Positions 9,281-17,364 of a stretch of DNA of 64,000 bases are shown here, in pieces. The translations under genes were made by a program, and so were the position numbers. The stretch is from Chryseobacterium vaccae (GTDB taxonomy: Bacteria; Bacteroidota; Bacteroidia; Flavobacteriales; Weeksellaceae), in contig NZ_VSWH01000001.1 in assembly GCF_009602705.1 (NCBI RefSeq), positions 434,001 through 498,000 of the forward strand. The letters are read 5' to 3'. The number at the start of each line of letters is the position of its first letter. Within the stretch, counting starts at the first letter, position 1. The notes below the pieces were generated by a model that made no database searches, was not told the origin of the DNA, and saw nothing but the letters and a program-made list of their open reading frames with translations.

Positions 9281-9484
9281 TTATTCCTTATATTCCAGGA
9301 TGTCTCCGGGCTGGCATTCGAGGGCTTTGCAGATGGCTTCAAGAGTACTGAATCTTATGGCTTTTGCCTTTCCGGTTTTCAGAATAGAAAGATTGGAGAG
9401 TGTAAGATCTACTTTTTCCGAAAGTTCGTTCAGTGACATTTTTCTTTTGGCCATGATGACATCTAAATTTACAATAATCGGCAT
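9281..9484 (-). CDS. Small XRE/Cro-CI-type HTH regulator (YozG-like)
   Basis: The 67-residue protein is a single helix-turn-helix domain: VIMAKRKMSLNELSEKVDLTLSNLSILKTGKAKAIRFSTLEAICKALECQPGDILEY. This size and pattern match the YozG-like regulators that accompany DUF2975 membrane proteins. The DUF2975 gene ends only 3 bp upstream, so the two form a two-gene operon. It probably autoregulates that operon, but the DNA site and signal are unknown. Confidence 0.92.
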   Translation of the reverse strand: MPIIVNLDVIMAKRKMSLNELSEKVDLTLSNLSILKTGKAKAIRFSTLEAICKALECQPGDILEYKE

Positions 9485-9487
9485 AAC

Positions 9488-10042
9488 TTATATGGTTAAT
9501 TCATTTTCAGACTGAAGTTCAATTCCTCTTTTAAATACCTGGGCAATGATAAAGATAATTCCTCCGAAAAACAGATATTCAGATCCGGAACCTATAAATT
9601 CATACAGATTGGTAATGGGAGAAATCCCGGTTGTTACAGAGTCTTTATCAAAAAAATAAGACTCGGCAATAAGGGAAATAAGACCTATTGAAAGGGCTGC
9701 ATAGCTAATTTTAGTAATCATTATTCTGATATCCTCACTAAAAGGTGCTGCGAGATTGAGCTTCAGGAAAATTTTCACCACAAAATAGGTAAGGTAGGCT
9801 TTGTAGCAGGCAAGGAAAATAATAGTGGTCATTATCTGATAATACAGCTGTGAATTAGATTGATACAGATTGTAGAAACTAATGCCTTTATAGAGCTTTT
9901 TTGCTGCTTCGGGATTAACTACAGTGATAATGTATGAACAGGTTAATGCTCCTGCGGTAATACATGCTCCGATAAAAACGATCCATGAAATAACATTCAT
10001 GATCGAAAGAACTCGTTTAGTGTTGGTTTCCATTGTTTTCAT
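9488..10042 (-). CDS. DUF2975 domain membrane protein
   Basis: The 184-residue product has four hydrophobic segments (about 12-36, 63-85, 108-128 and 145-168), the layout of DUF2975 proteins. A second ATG three codons in (METNTK, at 10033) is an equally good start. The gene is followed after 3 bp by the XRE regulator, an arrangement seen repeatedly for this family. No activity is known. The pair suggests a membrane sensor or effector whose level is set by the small regulator. Confidence 0.85.
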   Translation of the reverse strand: MKTMETNTKRVLSIMNVISWIVFIGACITAGALTCSYIITVVNPEAAKKLYKGISFYNLYQSNSQLYYQIMTTIIFLACYKAYLTYFVVKIFLKLNLAAPFSEDIRIMITKISYAALSIGLISLIAESYFFDKDSVTTGISPITNLYEFIGSGSEYLFFGGIIFIIAQVFKRGIELQSENELTI

Positions 10043-10204
10043 ATTTAAGAAAAATTTATGAAAACAAATATCGGTAAATATTTATTGAAAAACAATAAAT
10101 ATTTTTCTTTTTTCAATTAATTATATTTTTGAATTCAACATAATGTGAGAAACACTGTAAAAAAAGCTTTGATTTGAAATTTTTAATTGTATCTTGCATA
10201 CGTT

Positions 10205-10212
10205 TATATTTG
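10205..10212 (+). promoter_or_regulatory. Bacteroidota -7 box TATATTTG upstream of the RRM gene
   Basis: TATATTTG matches TAnnTTTG, with a TTG 15 bp upstream (10187-10189). It would start transcription near 10218 and leave a 75-nt leader. That places the in-frame TTG at 10194 outside the transcript and supports the ATG at 10293. Confidence 0.45.
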
Positions 10213-10292
10213 GAATCAATATTTGTTCATTAATTTATGTTGTTTTTCTTTTATATACCCAAATTTTTATTAATTTTTTAATTTTATTTAAA

Positions 10293-10646
10293 ATGAACAT
10301 TTTTGTTTCAAACATCAATTACGCAACTAAAGAATATGAGTTGCATGATCTATTTGCAGAATTCGGTGACGTATCATCAGCTAAAATCGTTACTGACAGA
10401 GAAACTGGCCGTTCAAGAGGTTTTGGTTTCATCGAAATGGGTGATGAAGAAGGAAAGCAGGCAATTGAGGCTCTTAATCAGAAAGAATTCAACGGAAAAA
10501 CTTTGAACGTATCTGAGGCTAAGCCAAGAGAAGAAAAGCCAAGAAGAAGCTTCGACAACAACAGAGGCGGAGGTTACGGAAATAACAACAACAGAGGCGG
10601 AGGCTATGGTAACAACAACCGTGGCGGAGGCGGAAATCGTTGGTAA
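10293..10646 (+). CDS. Glycine-rich RNA-binding protein with one RRM
   Basis: From the ATG at 10293 the product has 117 residues. RRM residues 1-80 carry RNP2 (IFVSNI) and RNP1 (RGFGFIEM), and the tail (about 85-117) is rich in Gly, Asn and Arg with repeated RGGGYGNNN units. The frame is open 99 bp further upstream, but that extension is a hydrophobic, low-complexity sequence with no ATG and lies before the predicted promoter. Such cyanobacterial/Bacteroidota RRM proteins bind RNA and often respond to cold. A strong terminator follows at once, so the gene is monocistronic. Confidence 0.95.
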   Translation: MNIFVSNINYATKEYELHDLFAEFGDVSSAKIVTDRETGRSRGFGFIEMGDEEGKQAIEALNQKEFNGKTLNVSEAKPREEKPRRSFDNNRGGGYGNNNNRGGGYGNNNRGGGGNRW

Positions 10647-10652
10647 AAATAT

Positions 10653-10680
10653 AAGCGGCTTTTTTAAGCCGCTTTTTTTA
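10653..10680 (+). terminator. Rho-independent terminator of the RRM gene
   Basis: Perfect 9-bp stem AAGCGGCTT/AAGCCGCTT with a TTTT loop, followed by a T tract, 6 bp after the stop codon. Confidence 0.9.
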
Positions 10681-10769
10681 TGTCTGTTTTTAAATGGTTG
10701 GATTTAGCTCGGTCAAAAAACTAACTGATTGTCAACACTCCTTCCGCGAACCTACATTATATAGAGAGA

Positions 10770-11264
10770 TTAATCTTTTTTCTTCTTTTTCTTCTTCTCT
10801 TTACTATCCTTGCTTTTCTCTTTTTCCTTTCCTTTCTTCCCTTTTTTAGGATTGAGTACTTCTTCAGCAATTTCAAATTTAGGTTCTTCAGCTTTGGCTG
10901 GCTTTATTTCTATTTTAAGGTCAAAATAACCCTTCAGGTCATTTTGTGAGATTAAATTTTCGTTAAATAAAAACTCAAGAATTTCCTTTCCGGAATCATT
11001 GAAAAAATGATGAGCAAGTTCTTTCAGTAAAAATTTCCTGTATTCTTCCATAGGAACAATCACGGAATATTTGAATATTCTGCCTTCTTTTTCTGTAGTA
11101 AGATACCCTTTTTCAACAAGTATTTTTAAATAAGTAGAAGCCGTATTTTGATGAGGTTTAGGCTCAGGATGCTGCTCCATAACGTCTTTCAGGTAAAAAG
11201 ATTCCAGCTTCCAAAACAGTTTCATAAAGTTCTCTTCCGCAGACGTAAGATGATTAATTTTCAT
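10770..11264 (-). CDS. BlaI/MecI/CopY-family transcriptional regulator with lysine-rich tail
   Basis: The ATG at 11264 (MKINHLTSAEENFMKLFW) gives 164 residues and is 8 bp after the stop of the PAP2 gene. An upstream extension to 11297 would overlap that gene. Residues 5-75 form a winged helix (NTASTYLKILVEKGYLTTEKEGRIFKYSVIVP), followed by a dimerisation stretch containing FLFNEN. After about residue 125 the chain becomes a Lys/Glu-rich low-complexity tail ending KKKKKKKD, absent from classical BlaI. BlaI proteins repress operons controlled by BlaR-type proteases, and no such partner is next to it. Confidence 0.88.
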   Translation of the reverse strand: MKINHLTSAEENFMKLFWKLESFYLKDVMEQHPEPKPHQNTASTYLKILVEKGYLTTEKEGRIFKYSVIVPMEEYRKFLLKELAHHFFNDSGKEILEFLFNENLISQNDLKGYFDLKIEIKPAKAEEPKFEIAEEVLNPKKGKKGKEKEKSKDSKEKKKKKKKD

Positions 11265-11272
11265 AGATGTTC

Positions 11273-11875
11273 TTAATGTTGAAATTGTATATCGCAATAA
11301 AGATAAACAAAAGATACCAGAAATGCTATTCCGGCCCCCATAAATACTTCTTTTATTGTATGTCTTTTTAATATAATTCTTGTAATTCCTACCAGTGTGG
11401 CGATGCCCAGCCAGACAAGGCCCATCTTCCAGTCTAGTGTAAAAAATAAGGCAGCCACAAATATATTGAAAGAAGTATGCATGGAACTTTTAATGAAAAA
11501 ATTACTGATCTGCATGGTGATGAGAAGGATCAGAATAAACAGCATAACCAGATCGATGTATCCATTCCTTATATAGTGAAAAATAAGATAACTCATTAGA
11601 CAGCCTGCTACAAATATATATAAAGTTTTCCTTTGTACACGGTCAGATACATCCATATTGGTGTATCTTCCTGTTTTTACATTCCAGATCAGCCAGATAA
11701 TGACAGGAATAATAGTCATTAAAAGAATAGGAACAAAATAAAACAGAGAATCTTTAAGTGAATATTCTCTTACACTCATATAAAGGTAGAAAATAAACAG
11801 AGAAACTAAAGGGTTGAAAAAATCAGAGATGACTTTTGAAATTTTATGTACCAATGACGGCTGTTTTTCTTCCAT
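11273..11875 (-). CDS. PAP2-family membrane phosphatase-like protein
   Basis: The 200-residue protein has about six hydrophobic segments. Phosphatase-type residues are recognisable but degenerate: KTGRYTNMDVSDR for the first motif, SSMHTSFN in place of PSGH, and RIILKRHTIKEVFMGA for the final SR-x5-H-x3-D/E motif, in which His is kept. PAP2 enzymes act on lipid or prenyl phosphates at the membrane. The weakened second motif makes activity uncertain. It leads a two-gene unit with the BlaI-like regulator 8 bp downstream. Confidence 0.8.
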   Translation of the reverse strand: MEEKQPSLVHKISKVISDFFNPLVSLFIFYLYMSVREYSLKDSLFYFVPILLMTIIPVIIWLIWNVKTGRYTNMDVSDRVQRKTLYIFVAGCLMSYLIFHYIRNGYIDLVMLFILILLITMQISNFFIKSSMHTSFNIFVAALFFTLDWKMGLVWLGIATLVGITRIILKRHTIKEVFMGAGIAFLVSFVYLYCDIQFQH

Positions 11876-11955
11876 GTTTAAGTTTAAAATTCAAATATAA
11901 CACTATAAGCAAAAAAACAATTAGTATGTATACGATAAAAACAAAGTTTTTTTTA

Positions 11956-11963
11956 TAATTTTG
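11956..11963 (+). promoter_or_regulatory. TAATTTTG -7 box upstream of pdhA
   Basis: This exact TAnnTTTG match ends 37 bp before the pdhA ATG in a bidirectional AT-rich gap. No good -33 TTTG is visible at the usual distance. Confidence 0.4.
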
Positions 11964-12000
11964 CTCAAATATTTCATCATAAATAAGCAAGAGCTATCAC

Positions 12001-13002
12001 ATGAAAGAATTTTCTAAAGAGGTATACCTGAAGTGGTATGAAGATATGACTATGTGGAGAAGGTTTGAAGACAAATGCCGTTCTCTTTATCTAAAACAAA
12101 AGATCAGAGGTTTTTTACATTTGTATAACGGCCAGGAAGCTATTCCTGCCGGCTTCACGCATGCAATGGATTTAACGAAGGACAGTATGATTACAGCTTA
12201 CAGATGTCACATCCATCCAATGGCGATGGGCGTAGATCCTAAGAGAATCATGGCTGAACTTTGCGGTAAAGCTACCGGAACATCAGGAGGTATGGGTGGT
12301 TCTATGCACATTTTCAGCAAAGAGCACCGTTTCTACGGAGGTCATGGTATTGTAGGTGGACAGATTCCTTTGGGAGCAGGTATTGCTTTTGCAGATAAAT
12401 ATTTTGACAGAAAAGCGGTGAATATCTGTTTCTTCGGAGATGGTGCTGCCAGACAGGGGTCTTTACATGAAACATTTAATATGGCAATGAACTGGAAGCT
12501 TCCTGTAGTATTTGTTGTAGAGAACAACCAATATGCAATGGGAACTTCTGTAAAAAGAACAGCCAACCACGAAGATATTTATAAACTGGGTCTTGGATAT
12601 GAAATGCCTTGTCTTGCAGTAGATGCAATGGATCCTGAAAAAGTGGCTGAAGCTGCTTATGAAGCGATAGAAAGAGCAAGAAGAGGAGACGGACCTACAT
12701 TCATTGAAGCAAGAACATACCGTTACAGAGGACACTCTATGTCTGATGCTGAACCTTACCGTTCTAAAGAAGAAGTAGCGGTTCATAAGAATGATGATCC
12801 TATCGAACTGGTAAAACAGAGAATTTTGGCTAACGGATGGGCTACAGAAGAAGAGTTGGAGACTATGGATAACAAGTCAAGAGATTTTGTTGAAGAATGT
12901 ATCGAATTTATGGAAAATTCTCCATATCCGGATGCTGAAAAAATCTATGAGTATGTGTATGCTCAGGAAGATTATCCATTCTTAGATAAATTAGAAAATT
13001 AA
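12001..13002 (+). CDS. pdhA: Pyruvate dehydrogenase E1 component, alpha subunit
   Basis: The 333-residue protein has the thiamine diphosphate fold of E1 alpha: the FFGDGAARQGSLHETFNMA...VVENNQYAMGT block binds ThDP-Mg, and the phosphorylation-loop-like YRYRGHSMSDAEPYRSKEE stretch contacts E2. It decarboxylates pyruvate and transfers the acetyl group to the E2 lipoyl arm in the cytoplasmic pyruvate dehydrogenase complex. The length is typical of the alpha subunit of two-subunit E1. E2 follows 84 bp downstream. E1 beta and E3 are not in the window, so they are encoded elsewhere. Confidence 0.96.
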   Translation: MKEFSKEVYLKWYEDMTMWRRFEDKCRSLYLKQKIRGFLHLYNGQEAIPAGFTHAMDLTKDSMITAYRCHIHPMAMGVDPKRIMAELCGKATGTSGGMGGSMHIFSKEHRFYGGHGIVGGQIPLGAGIAFADKYFDRKAVNICFFGDGAARQGSLHETFNMAMNWKLPVVFVVENNQYAMGTSVKRTANHEDIYKLGLGYEMPCLAVDAMDPEKVAEAAYEAIERARRGDGPTFIEARTYRYRGHSMSDAEPYRSKEEVAVHKNDDPIELVKQRILANGWATEEELETMDNKSRDFVEECIEFMENSPYPDAEKIYEYVYAQEDYPFLDKLEN

Positions 13003-13009
13003 TAAATAA

Positions 13010-13082
13010 AAATTAATTTGAAATTTGAAGTTTGAAATTTCCGAATTCTCAAATCTCAAATCTCGAATCTCAAATCAATATA
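13010..13082. repeat. AT-rich repeat region with foldback between pdhA and pdhC
   Basis: The spacer begins with TTTGAAATTTGAAGTTTGAAATT-like words and ends with tandem TCTCAAA-type words (TCAAATCTCAAATCTCGAATC). The halves are imperfect inverted copies, so the transcript could fold into a long AU-rich hairpin. It may tune relative E1 alpha and E2 levels or be a decayed intergenic element. Confidence 0.5.
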
Positions 13083-13086
13083 GATT

Positions 13087-14691
13087 ATGGCAGAAGTAAT
13101 TACGATGCCCCGCCTTTCCGACACTATGACGGAAGGTAAAGTGGCGAAATGGCATAAAAAAGTAGGTGATAAGGTAAAAGAAGGAGATATTTTAGCTGAA
13201 ATTGAAACAGATAAAGCTGTTCAGGATTTCGAATCTGAAGTAGAAGGAACTCTTTTATACATAGGAGTAGAAGAAGGCGGTGCAGCTGCTGTAGACTCTG
13301 TTTTGGCTATTATCGGAAATGAAGGAGAAGATATTTCAGGATTAACGGGAGGAACAGCTACTCCCAGTGCTGGCTCCGAAGAAAAAAAATCAGAAGAGCC
13401 TAAAACAGAAACTCCTGCATCTGCTGAGCAGACTGTAGCAGAAGTTCCGGCTGGGGTAGAAGTGATTACTATGCCAAGACTGTCTGATACAATGACAGAA
13501 GGTAAAGTAGCTAAGTGGCATAAAAATGTAGGCGATACTGTAAAAGAAGGTGATCTTCTTGCGGAAATCGAAACTGATAAAGCAGTACAGGATTTTGAAT
13601 CCGAATTCAACGGAATATTATTGAAGCAAGGTGTAGAAGAAGGCGGAGCAGCTCCGGTTGATTCCGTTTTAGCAATTATCGGTCCTGCAGGAACAGATGT
13701 TTCAGGTGTAGGAGCTCCAAAAGCAGCTTCCCAATCATCAGAAAAACCTGCCGAACAAAAAACTGAAGCTAAAGCTGAGGAAAAAGCAGCTCCGGCTGTA
13801 AGTTCATCCTCTTCTGACAGGGTAGCAATTTCTCCTTTAGCTAAGAAAATGGCTCAGGATAAAGGAGTGGACATCCACGATATCCAGGGTTCAGGAGAAA
13901 ACGGAAGAATCGTTAAAAAAGATGTTGAAAATTATCAGCCTGCTGCGAAAACAGCTGCGTCAGCTCCGGCTGCAAGTGCTGCTGCTCAGGTTGCTGTAAG
14001 CTTTGTTCAGGGTGAAGATACGGAGACACCAAACTCACAGGTAAGAAGCATTATTGCAAAACGTCTTGCTGAAAGTAAGTTCTCTGCACCTCACTACTAT
14101 CTGATGGTAGAGATCAATATGGATAAAGCTATTGAGGCGAGAAAAGAGATCAACTCTATTCCTGATACCAAAATTTCTTTCAATGATATGATTATTAAGG
14201 CAACTGCAATTGCTTTAAGAAAACATCCGCAGGTAAATTCAAGCTGGGCAGGAGACAAGATCATCCACAGAGGAAATATCAATATCGGTGTAGCTGTAGC
14301 TATTCCGGACGGATTAGTGGTTCCTGTATTGAAGAATACAGATCAGATGAACTACACTCAGATCTCTGCAGCAGTAAAAGATATGGCTTCAAGAGCGAAA
14401 AGCAAAGGTCTTAAAGCAAATGAAATGGAAGGTTCCACATTCTCTATTTCCAACTTAGGAATGTTCGGAATTGAAACATTTACAAGCATCATCAACCAAC
14501 CGAACTCTGCAATCCTTTCAGTAGGAGCAATCATTGAAAAACCGATTGTTAAAGACGGTCAGATTGTTGTAGGAAACACCATGAAGCTTTCATTGGCATG
14601 TGACCACAGAGTAGTGGACGGTGCTACCGGTGCTCAATTCTTACAGACATTAAGAACATATTTAGAAAGCCCATTAACTTTGTTACTGTAA
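13087..14691 (+). CDS. pdhC: Pyruvate dehydrogenase E2, dihydrolipoamide acetyltransferase with two lipoyl domains
   Basis: The 534-residue protein carries two lipoyl domains with near-identical motifs ETDKAVQDFES, lipoylated at Lys43 and Lys165. Ala/Pro/Glu/Lys-rich linkers lead to a peripheral subunit-binding domain (about 246-283, ISPLAKKMAQDKGVDIHDIQGSGENGRI), and the catalytic domain ends with ACDHRVVDGATGAQFL, holding the active-site His and Asp. It forms the core of the complex and transfers acetyl groups to CoA. The two lipoyl stretches have diverged in codon use, which points to an old internal duplication. A terminator follows. Confidence 0.97.
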   Translation: MAEVITMPRLSDTMTEGKVAKWHKKVGDKVKEGDILAEIETDKAVQDFESEVEGTLLYIGVEEGGAAAVDSVLAIIGNEGEDISGLTGGTATPSAGSEEKKSEEPKTETPASAEQTVAEVPAGVEVITMPRLSDTMTEGKVAKWHKNVGDTVKEGDLLAEIETDKAVQDFESEFNGILLKQGVEEGGAAPVDSVLAIIGPAGTDVSGVGAPKAASQSSEKPAEQKTEAKAEEKAAPAVSSSSSDRVAISPLAKKMAQDKGVDIHDIQGSGENGRIVKKDVENYQPAAKTAASAPAASAAAQVAVSFVQGEDTETPNSQVRSIIAKRLAESKFSAPHYYLMVEINMDKAIEARKEINSIPDTKISFNDMIIKATAIALRKHPQVNSSWAGDKIIHRGNINIGVAVAIPDGLVVPVLKNTDQMNYTQISAAVKDMASRAKSKGLKANEMEGSTFSISNLGMFGIETFTSIINQPNSAILSVGAIIEKPIVKDGQIVVGNTMKLSLACDHRVVDGATGAQFLQTLRTYLESPLTLLL

Positions 14692-14712
14692 TTTTCTAAA
14701 CTGAAAATAGTG

Positions 14713-14741
14713 AAGCCTCCCAATCCGGGAGGCTTTTTTTT
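14713..14741 (+). terminator. Terminator of the pdhA-pdhC unit
   Basis: Stem AAGCCTCCC/GGGAGGCTT with a 5-nt loop, followed by eight T residues, 22 bp after the E2 stop. Confidence 0.92.
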
Positions 14742-14816
14742 ATAGTTGCTAAATGATATTTTATTTCCATGTTATTTGAGGAATACTTATTATATTTAGT
14801 TATTGAAAAAACAAAA

Positions 14817-15305
14817 ATGAAAAAGTTCATCCTTATTGCATCTCTCCTTCTCAATATGGTTTTATTGGCTCAGGAAATTAAAGTAGGCCAGGTCATTCCT
14901 AGTTTTACGATTAAAAGTGAAGAAGGAATGATAAGATCATCTGATCTGAAAGGGAAAGTTGTTCTGATCAATTTTTTTGCAACATGGTGCAAACCCTGTA
15001 TGCTTGAGCTTCCTCATTTACAGACAGAGATTTGGGAAAAATATAAGAATGATAAAAGGTTCTCCTTACTTATCATTGGACGTGAGCATTCTCAAAGTGA
15101 AATAGCAGAATTTAAGGCAAAAAAAGGGTTTCAGCTGCCTATTTATCCGGATGAAGACAGATCTGCTTATTCTCTTTTTGCCAAAGAATATATTCCCAGA
15201 AACTATATCATGGATAAAGACGGGAAAGTGGTGTTTAGTTCTGTTGGCTTTAATGAAGCAGAATTTAAAGAAATGATAAAGAAGGTTGATGAATTATTAA
15301 GATAA
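14817..15305 (+). CDS. TlpA/ResA-like thioredoxin-fold protein
   Basis: The ATG at 14817 gives 162 residues with a clean signal peptide (MKKFILIASLLLNMVLLAQ). An upstream in-frame extension to 14769 would put 16 residues before it and is unlikely. The redoxin domain has the active site FFATWCKPCMLELPHL (CxxC) and the cis-Pro region YIPRNYIMDKDGKVV. Exported TlpA-type proteins reduce or isomerise disulfides in the periplasm, for example during cytochrome or envelope-protein maturation. No cytochrome c biogenesis gene is next to it. Confidence 0.93.
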   Translation: MKKFILIASLLLNMVLLAQEIKVGQVIPSFTIKSEEGMIRSSDLKGKVVLINFFATWCKPCMLELPHLQTEIWEKYKNDKRFSLLIIGREHSQSEIAEFKAKKGFQLPIYPDEDRSAYSLFAKEYIPRNYIMDKDGKVVFSSVGFNEAEFKEMIKKVDELLR

Positions 15306-15379
15306 TATTCACTTCAATCTCATCAAAAATAAATTAGAATGTTTGCTTTGAAACATTTCGTATATTTATGTTTATTCAC

Positions 15380-15387
15380 TATTTTTG
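15380..15387 (+). promoter_or_regulatory. TATTTTTG -7 box close to the LolD-like start
   Basis: This TAnnTTTG match ends only 4 bp before the ATG at 15392, so the transcript would be essentially leaderless if it is used. No -33 box is visible at normal spacing. Confidence 0.3.
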
Positions 15388-15391
15388 AATC

Positions 15392-16060
15392 ATGATTAGA
15401 GCAAGGAATATCCATAAATCATATGGGAATTTAGAAGTACTGAAAGGAGTTGATATCCACATTAAAACAGGTGAAGTGGTGTCTATCGTTGGAGAATCAG
15501 GAGCAGGAAAATCTACACTTTTGCAGATTCTTGGAACACTGGATCTTCCAACCAATTCCAATAAATACAATACAGAAATTTCTATTGCAGGAGAATCTTT
15601 CATTAATATGAATGATAAGCAGCTTTCTAAATTCAGAAATCAGAACATTGGTTTTGTATTTCAGTTTCACCAGCTTCTTCCGGAATTTACCGCATTAGAA
15701 AATGTTCTGCTTCCAACAAAAATAGGAGGAGCAAATGAGAAAGAAGCCCTTGAAAAAGCATACGCCTTATTTGAAGATCTTAGGATAGAGCAAAGGCTTC
15801 ATCACAAGCCTAATCAGTTATCAGGAGGAGAAGCACAGAGGGTTGCTGTTGCCAGAGCTTTGATCAATTCACCGAAGATTATTTTTGCCGATGAGCCTAC
15901 CGGAAATCTGGATTCAAAGAATGCCGATGATCTTCACCGGTTATTTTTTGACCTTAGAGATAAATACAACCAGACTTTTGTGATTGTCACCCATAACCCG
16001 GGTCTTGCTGAAATTACAGACCGGAAATTGGTGATGAAAGACGGTATGATCATAGAATAA
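15392..16060 (+). CDS. ABC transporter ATP-binding protein, LolD/MacB type
   Basis: The 222-residue ATPase has Walker [11 protein letters not shown]-loop [20 protein letters not shown], signature [15 protein letters not shown], Walker [13 protein letters not shown] and a switch His in VTHNP. The [15 protein letters not shown] pattern is that of LolD/MacB exporters, which extract lipoproteins from the inner membrane or drive efflux with a FtsX-like permease. No permease is encoded nearby, as is common for flavobacterial LolD. The lipoprotein-release role is likely but not provable here. Confidence 0.92.
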   Translation: MIRARNIHKSYGNLEVLKGVDIHIKTGEVVSIVGESGAGKSTLLQILGTLDLPTNSNKYNTEISIAGESFINMNDKQLSKFRNQNIGFVFQFHQLLPEFTALENVLLPTKIGGANEKEALEKAYALFEDLRIEQRLHHKPNQLSGGEAQRVAVARALINSPKIIFADEPTGNLDSKNADDLHRLFFDLRDKYNQTFVIVTHNPGLAEITDRKLVMKDGMIIE

Positions 16061-16074
16061 ACCTGCTTTTGATA

Positions 16075-16653
16075 ATGAAAAAATTGATATTCCTATTTCT
16101 TTTTATCATTTCCTGTGCTAAATTTGAGTCGCAGGGAACTCCCGTTTCCGGAGGTATTCCGAAAGAAAAGATTCTGGAAATTAAAAGTTTTCTGAAGGGC
16201 AAAAATTACAATCAGGATATCGCGGTTTTTATCAACTTTAAAACCTATTCAGGACAATACCGTTATTTTGTGTATGACCTGAAAAACAATAAAATACTAC
16301 AGAAAGCAATCGTTTCTCACGGTTCCGGTTCTGTAGTACGGAATTCAGAGGCTTTAGTATTCAGTAATACGGAAGGATCCTATCAATCTTCCCTTGGAAA
16401 ATATGAAATTCTGCAGAGCTATAACGGAAAATTCGGTAAAGCTTACAGGATGAACGGTCTCGATGCTTCCAACAGCAGAGCTATGGAACGGGCAATTGTA
16501 TTACACTCACTGGGATGTGTTCCGGATAAAGAATCATCATCTCCGGCCTGTTTAAGCTTAGGCTGTCCCATGCTCTCGGTAAATGCTTTCAATGAGACTG
16601 CAAAATACCTTGATCAATCTAAATATCCGGTTATTTTATACGCTTTCTATTAA
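16075..16653 (+). CDS. Murein L,D-transpeptidase catalytic domain family (YkuD_2-like) lipoprotein
   Basis: The ATG at 16075 gives 192 residues. A hydrophobic segment ends in FIISC, a plausible lipobox. The rest matches the YkuD_2 family: VFINFKTYSGQYRYFVYDL, VSHGSGS, KYEILQSYNGKFGKAYRMNGLD and the paired catalytic-type blocks VLHSLGCVPD and SLGCPMLS with conserved His and Cys. Such proteins are predicted to crosslink or trim peptidoglycan in the periplasm through a Cys nucleophile. It follows the LolD-like gene by 14 bp, so it is probably in the same transcript. Confidence 0.88.
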   Translation: MKKLIFLFLFIISCAKFESQGTPVSGGIPKEKILEIKSFLKGKNYNQDIAVFINFKTYSGQYRYFVYDLKNNKILQKAIVSHGSGSVVRNSEALVFSNTEGSYQSSLGKYEILQSYNGKFGKAYRMNGLDASNSRAMERAIVLHSLGCVPDKESSSPACLSLGCPMLSVNAFNETAKYLDQSKYPVILYAFY

Positions 16654-16686
16654 CAATCTATAACTCATCATTTATACCCTAAAAAA

Positions 16687-17364
16687 ATGCCCATAAAACT
16701 TCTTGCCGAAGATGACAGACCCAGAGAGAAATTTTTGCTGAAAGGCCGAAATTCACTTTCTGATTCTGAATTACTGGCTATTATTATGGGAAGCGGAAGT
16801 AAAGATGAAACGGCTGTAGAACTGGCAAGAAAGATTCTTTCTTCAGTAAACAACAGCTGGCATCAGCTAAGTCAGCTTTCTACCAAAGAATTGATGAAGT
16901 TCAAAGGGATAGGAGAGGCTAAAGCCATTTCTATTATCGCAGCCCTAGAGATCGGGAGAAGAAGAGCTGTTCAGGATATTCCGGAAAGAGCCGTGGTTGT
17001 AAATAGTAATGATGCCTATCTTTTATTAAAAAATCAGCTGTCAGATCTGAGAACCGAAGAGTTTTGGGGAATATTTCTTAACCAGAGCAACAAAGTCATT
17101 CATATTGCCCAGCTGACTCAAGGAGGCATAAGCCAGTCTATCGTAGATGTAAGAATATTATTCAAGACCGCTCTGGATCATTTTTCAACAGGGATTATTA
17201 TCGCGCACAATCATCCTTCAGGAAGCCTGAAGCCCAGCAAAGAAGACTTACATATTACACAAAAAATAAAAGAGGCTGGGAAAATACTGAGCATCCAGCT
17301 TTTAGACCACATTATTATTACGCAGAACTCATACTTTAGTTTCTCAGATGATGGATTATTATGA
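16687..17364 (+). CDS. radC: RadC-family JAB/MPN domain protein
   Basis: The 225-residue protein has an N-terminal helix-hairpin-helix region (LMKFKGIGEAKAISIIAALEIGRR, about 70-93) and a JAB metalloprotease-like domain with the Zn motif HNHPSGSLKPSKED near residues 178-191. The length is standard. RadC was named as a repair protein, but its biochemical role is still open. The JAB fold suggests a Zn-dependent hydrolase. Its stop overlaps the next start (ATGA), so the downstream gene is translationally coupled. Confidence 0.94.
   Translation: MPIKLLAEDDRPREKFLLKGRNSLSDSELLAIIMGSGSKDETAVELARKILSSVNNSWHQLSQLSTKELMKFKGIGEAKAISIIAALEIGRRRAVQDIPERAVVVNSNDAYLLLKNQLSDLRTEEFWGIFLNQSNKVIHIAQLTQGGISQSIVDVRILFKTALDHFSTGIIIAHNHPSGSLKPSKEDLHITQKIKEAGKILSIQLLDHIIITQNSYFSFSDDGLL

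Noticed and set aside
13055..13080. Tandem TCAAATC words considered as a CRISPR array
   Set aside because: The units are 7-8 bp with no spacers and no cas genes nearby.
13221..13610. Long minus-strand open frame opposite the lipoyl domains of E2
   Set aside because: It mirrors the two E2 lipoyl domains, is Ser/Thr/Pro-rich as expected for an antisense shadow, and has no family match. The plus-strand gene is certain.
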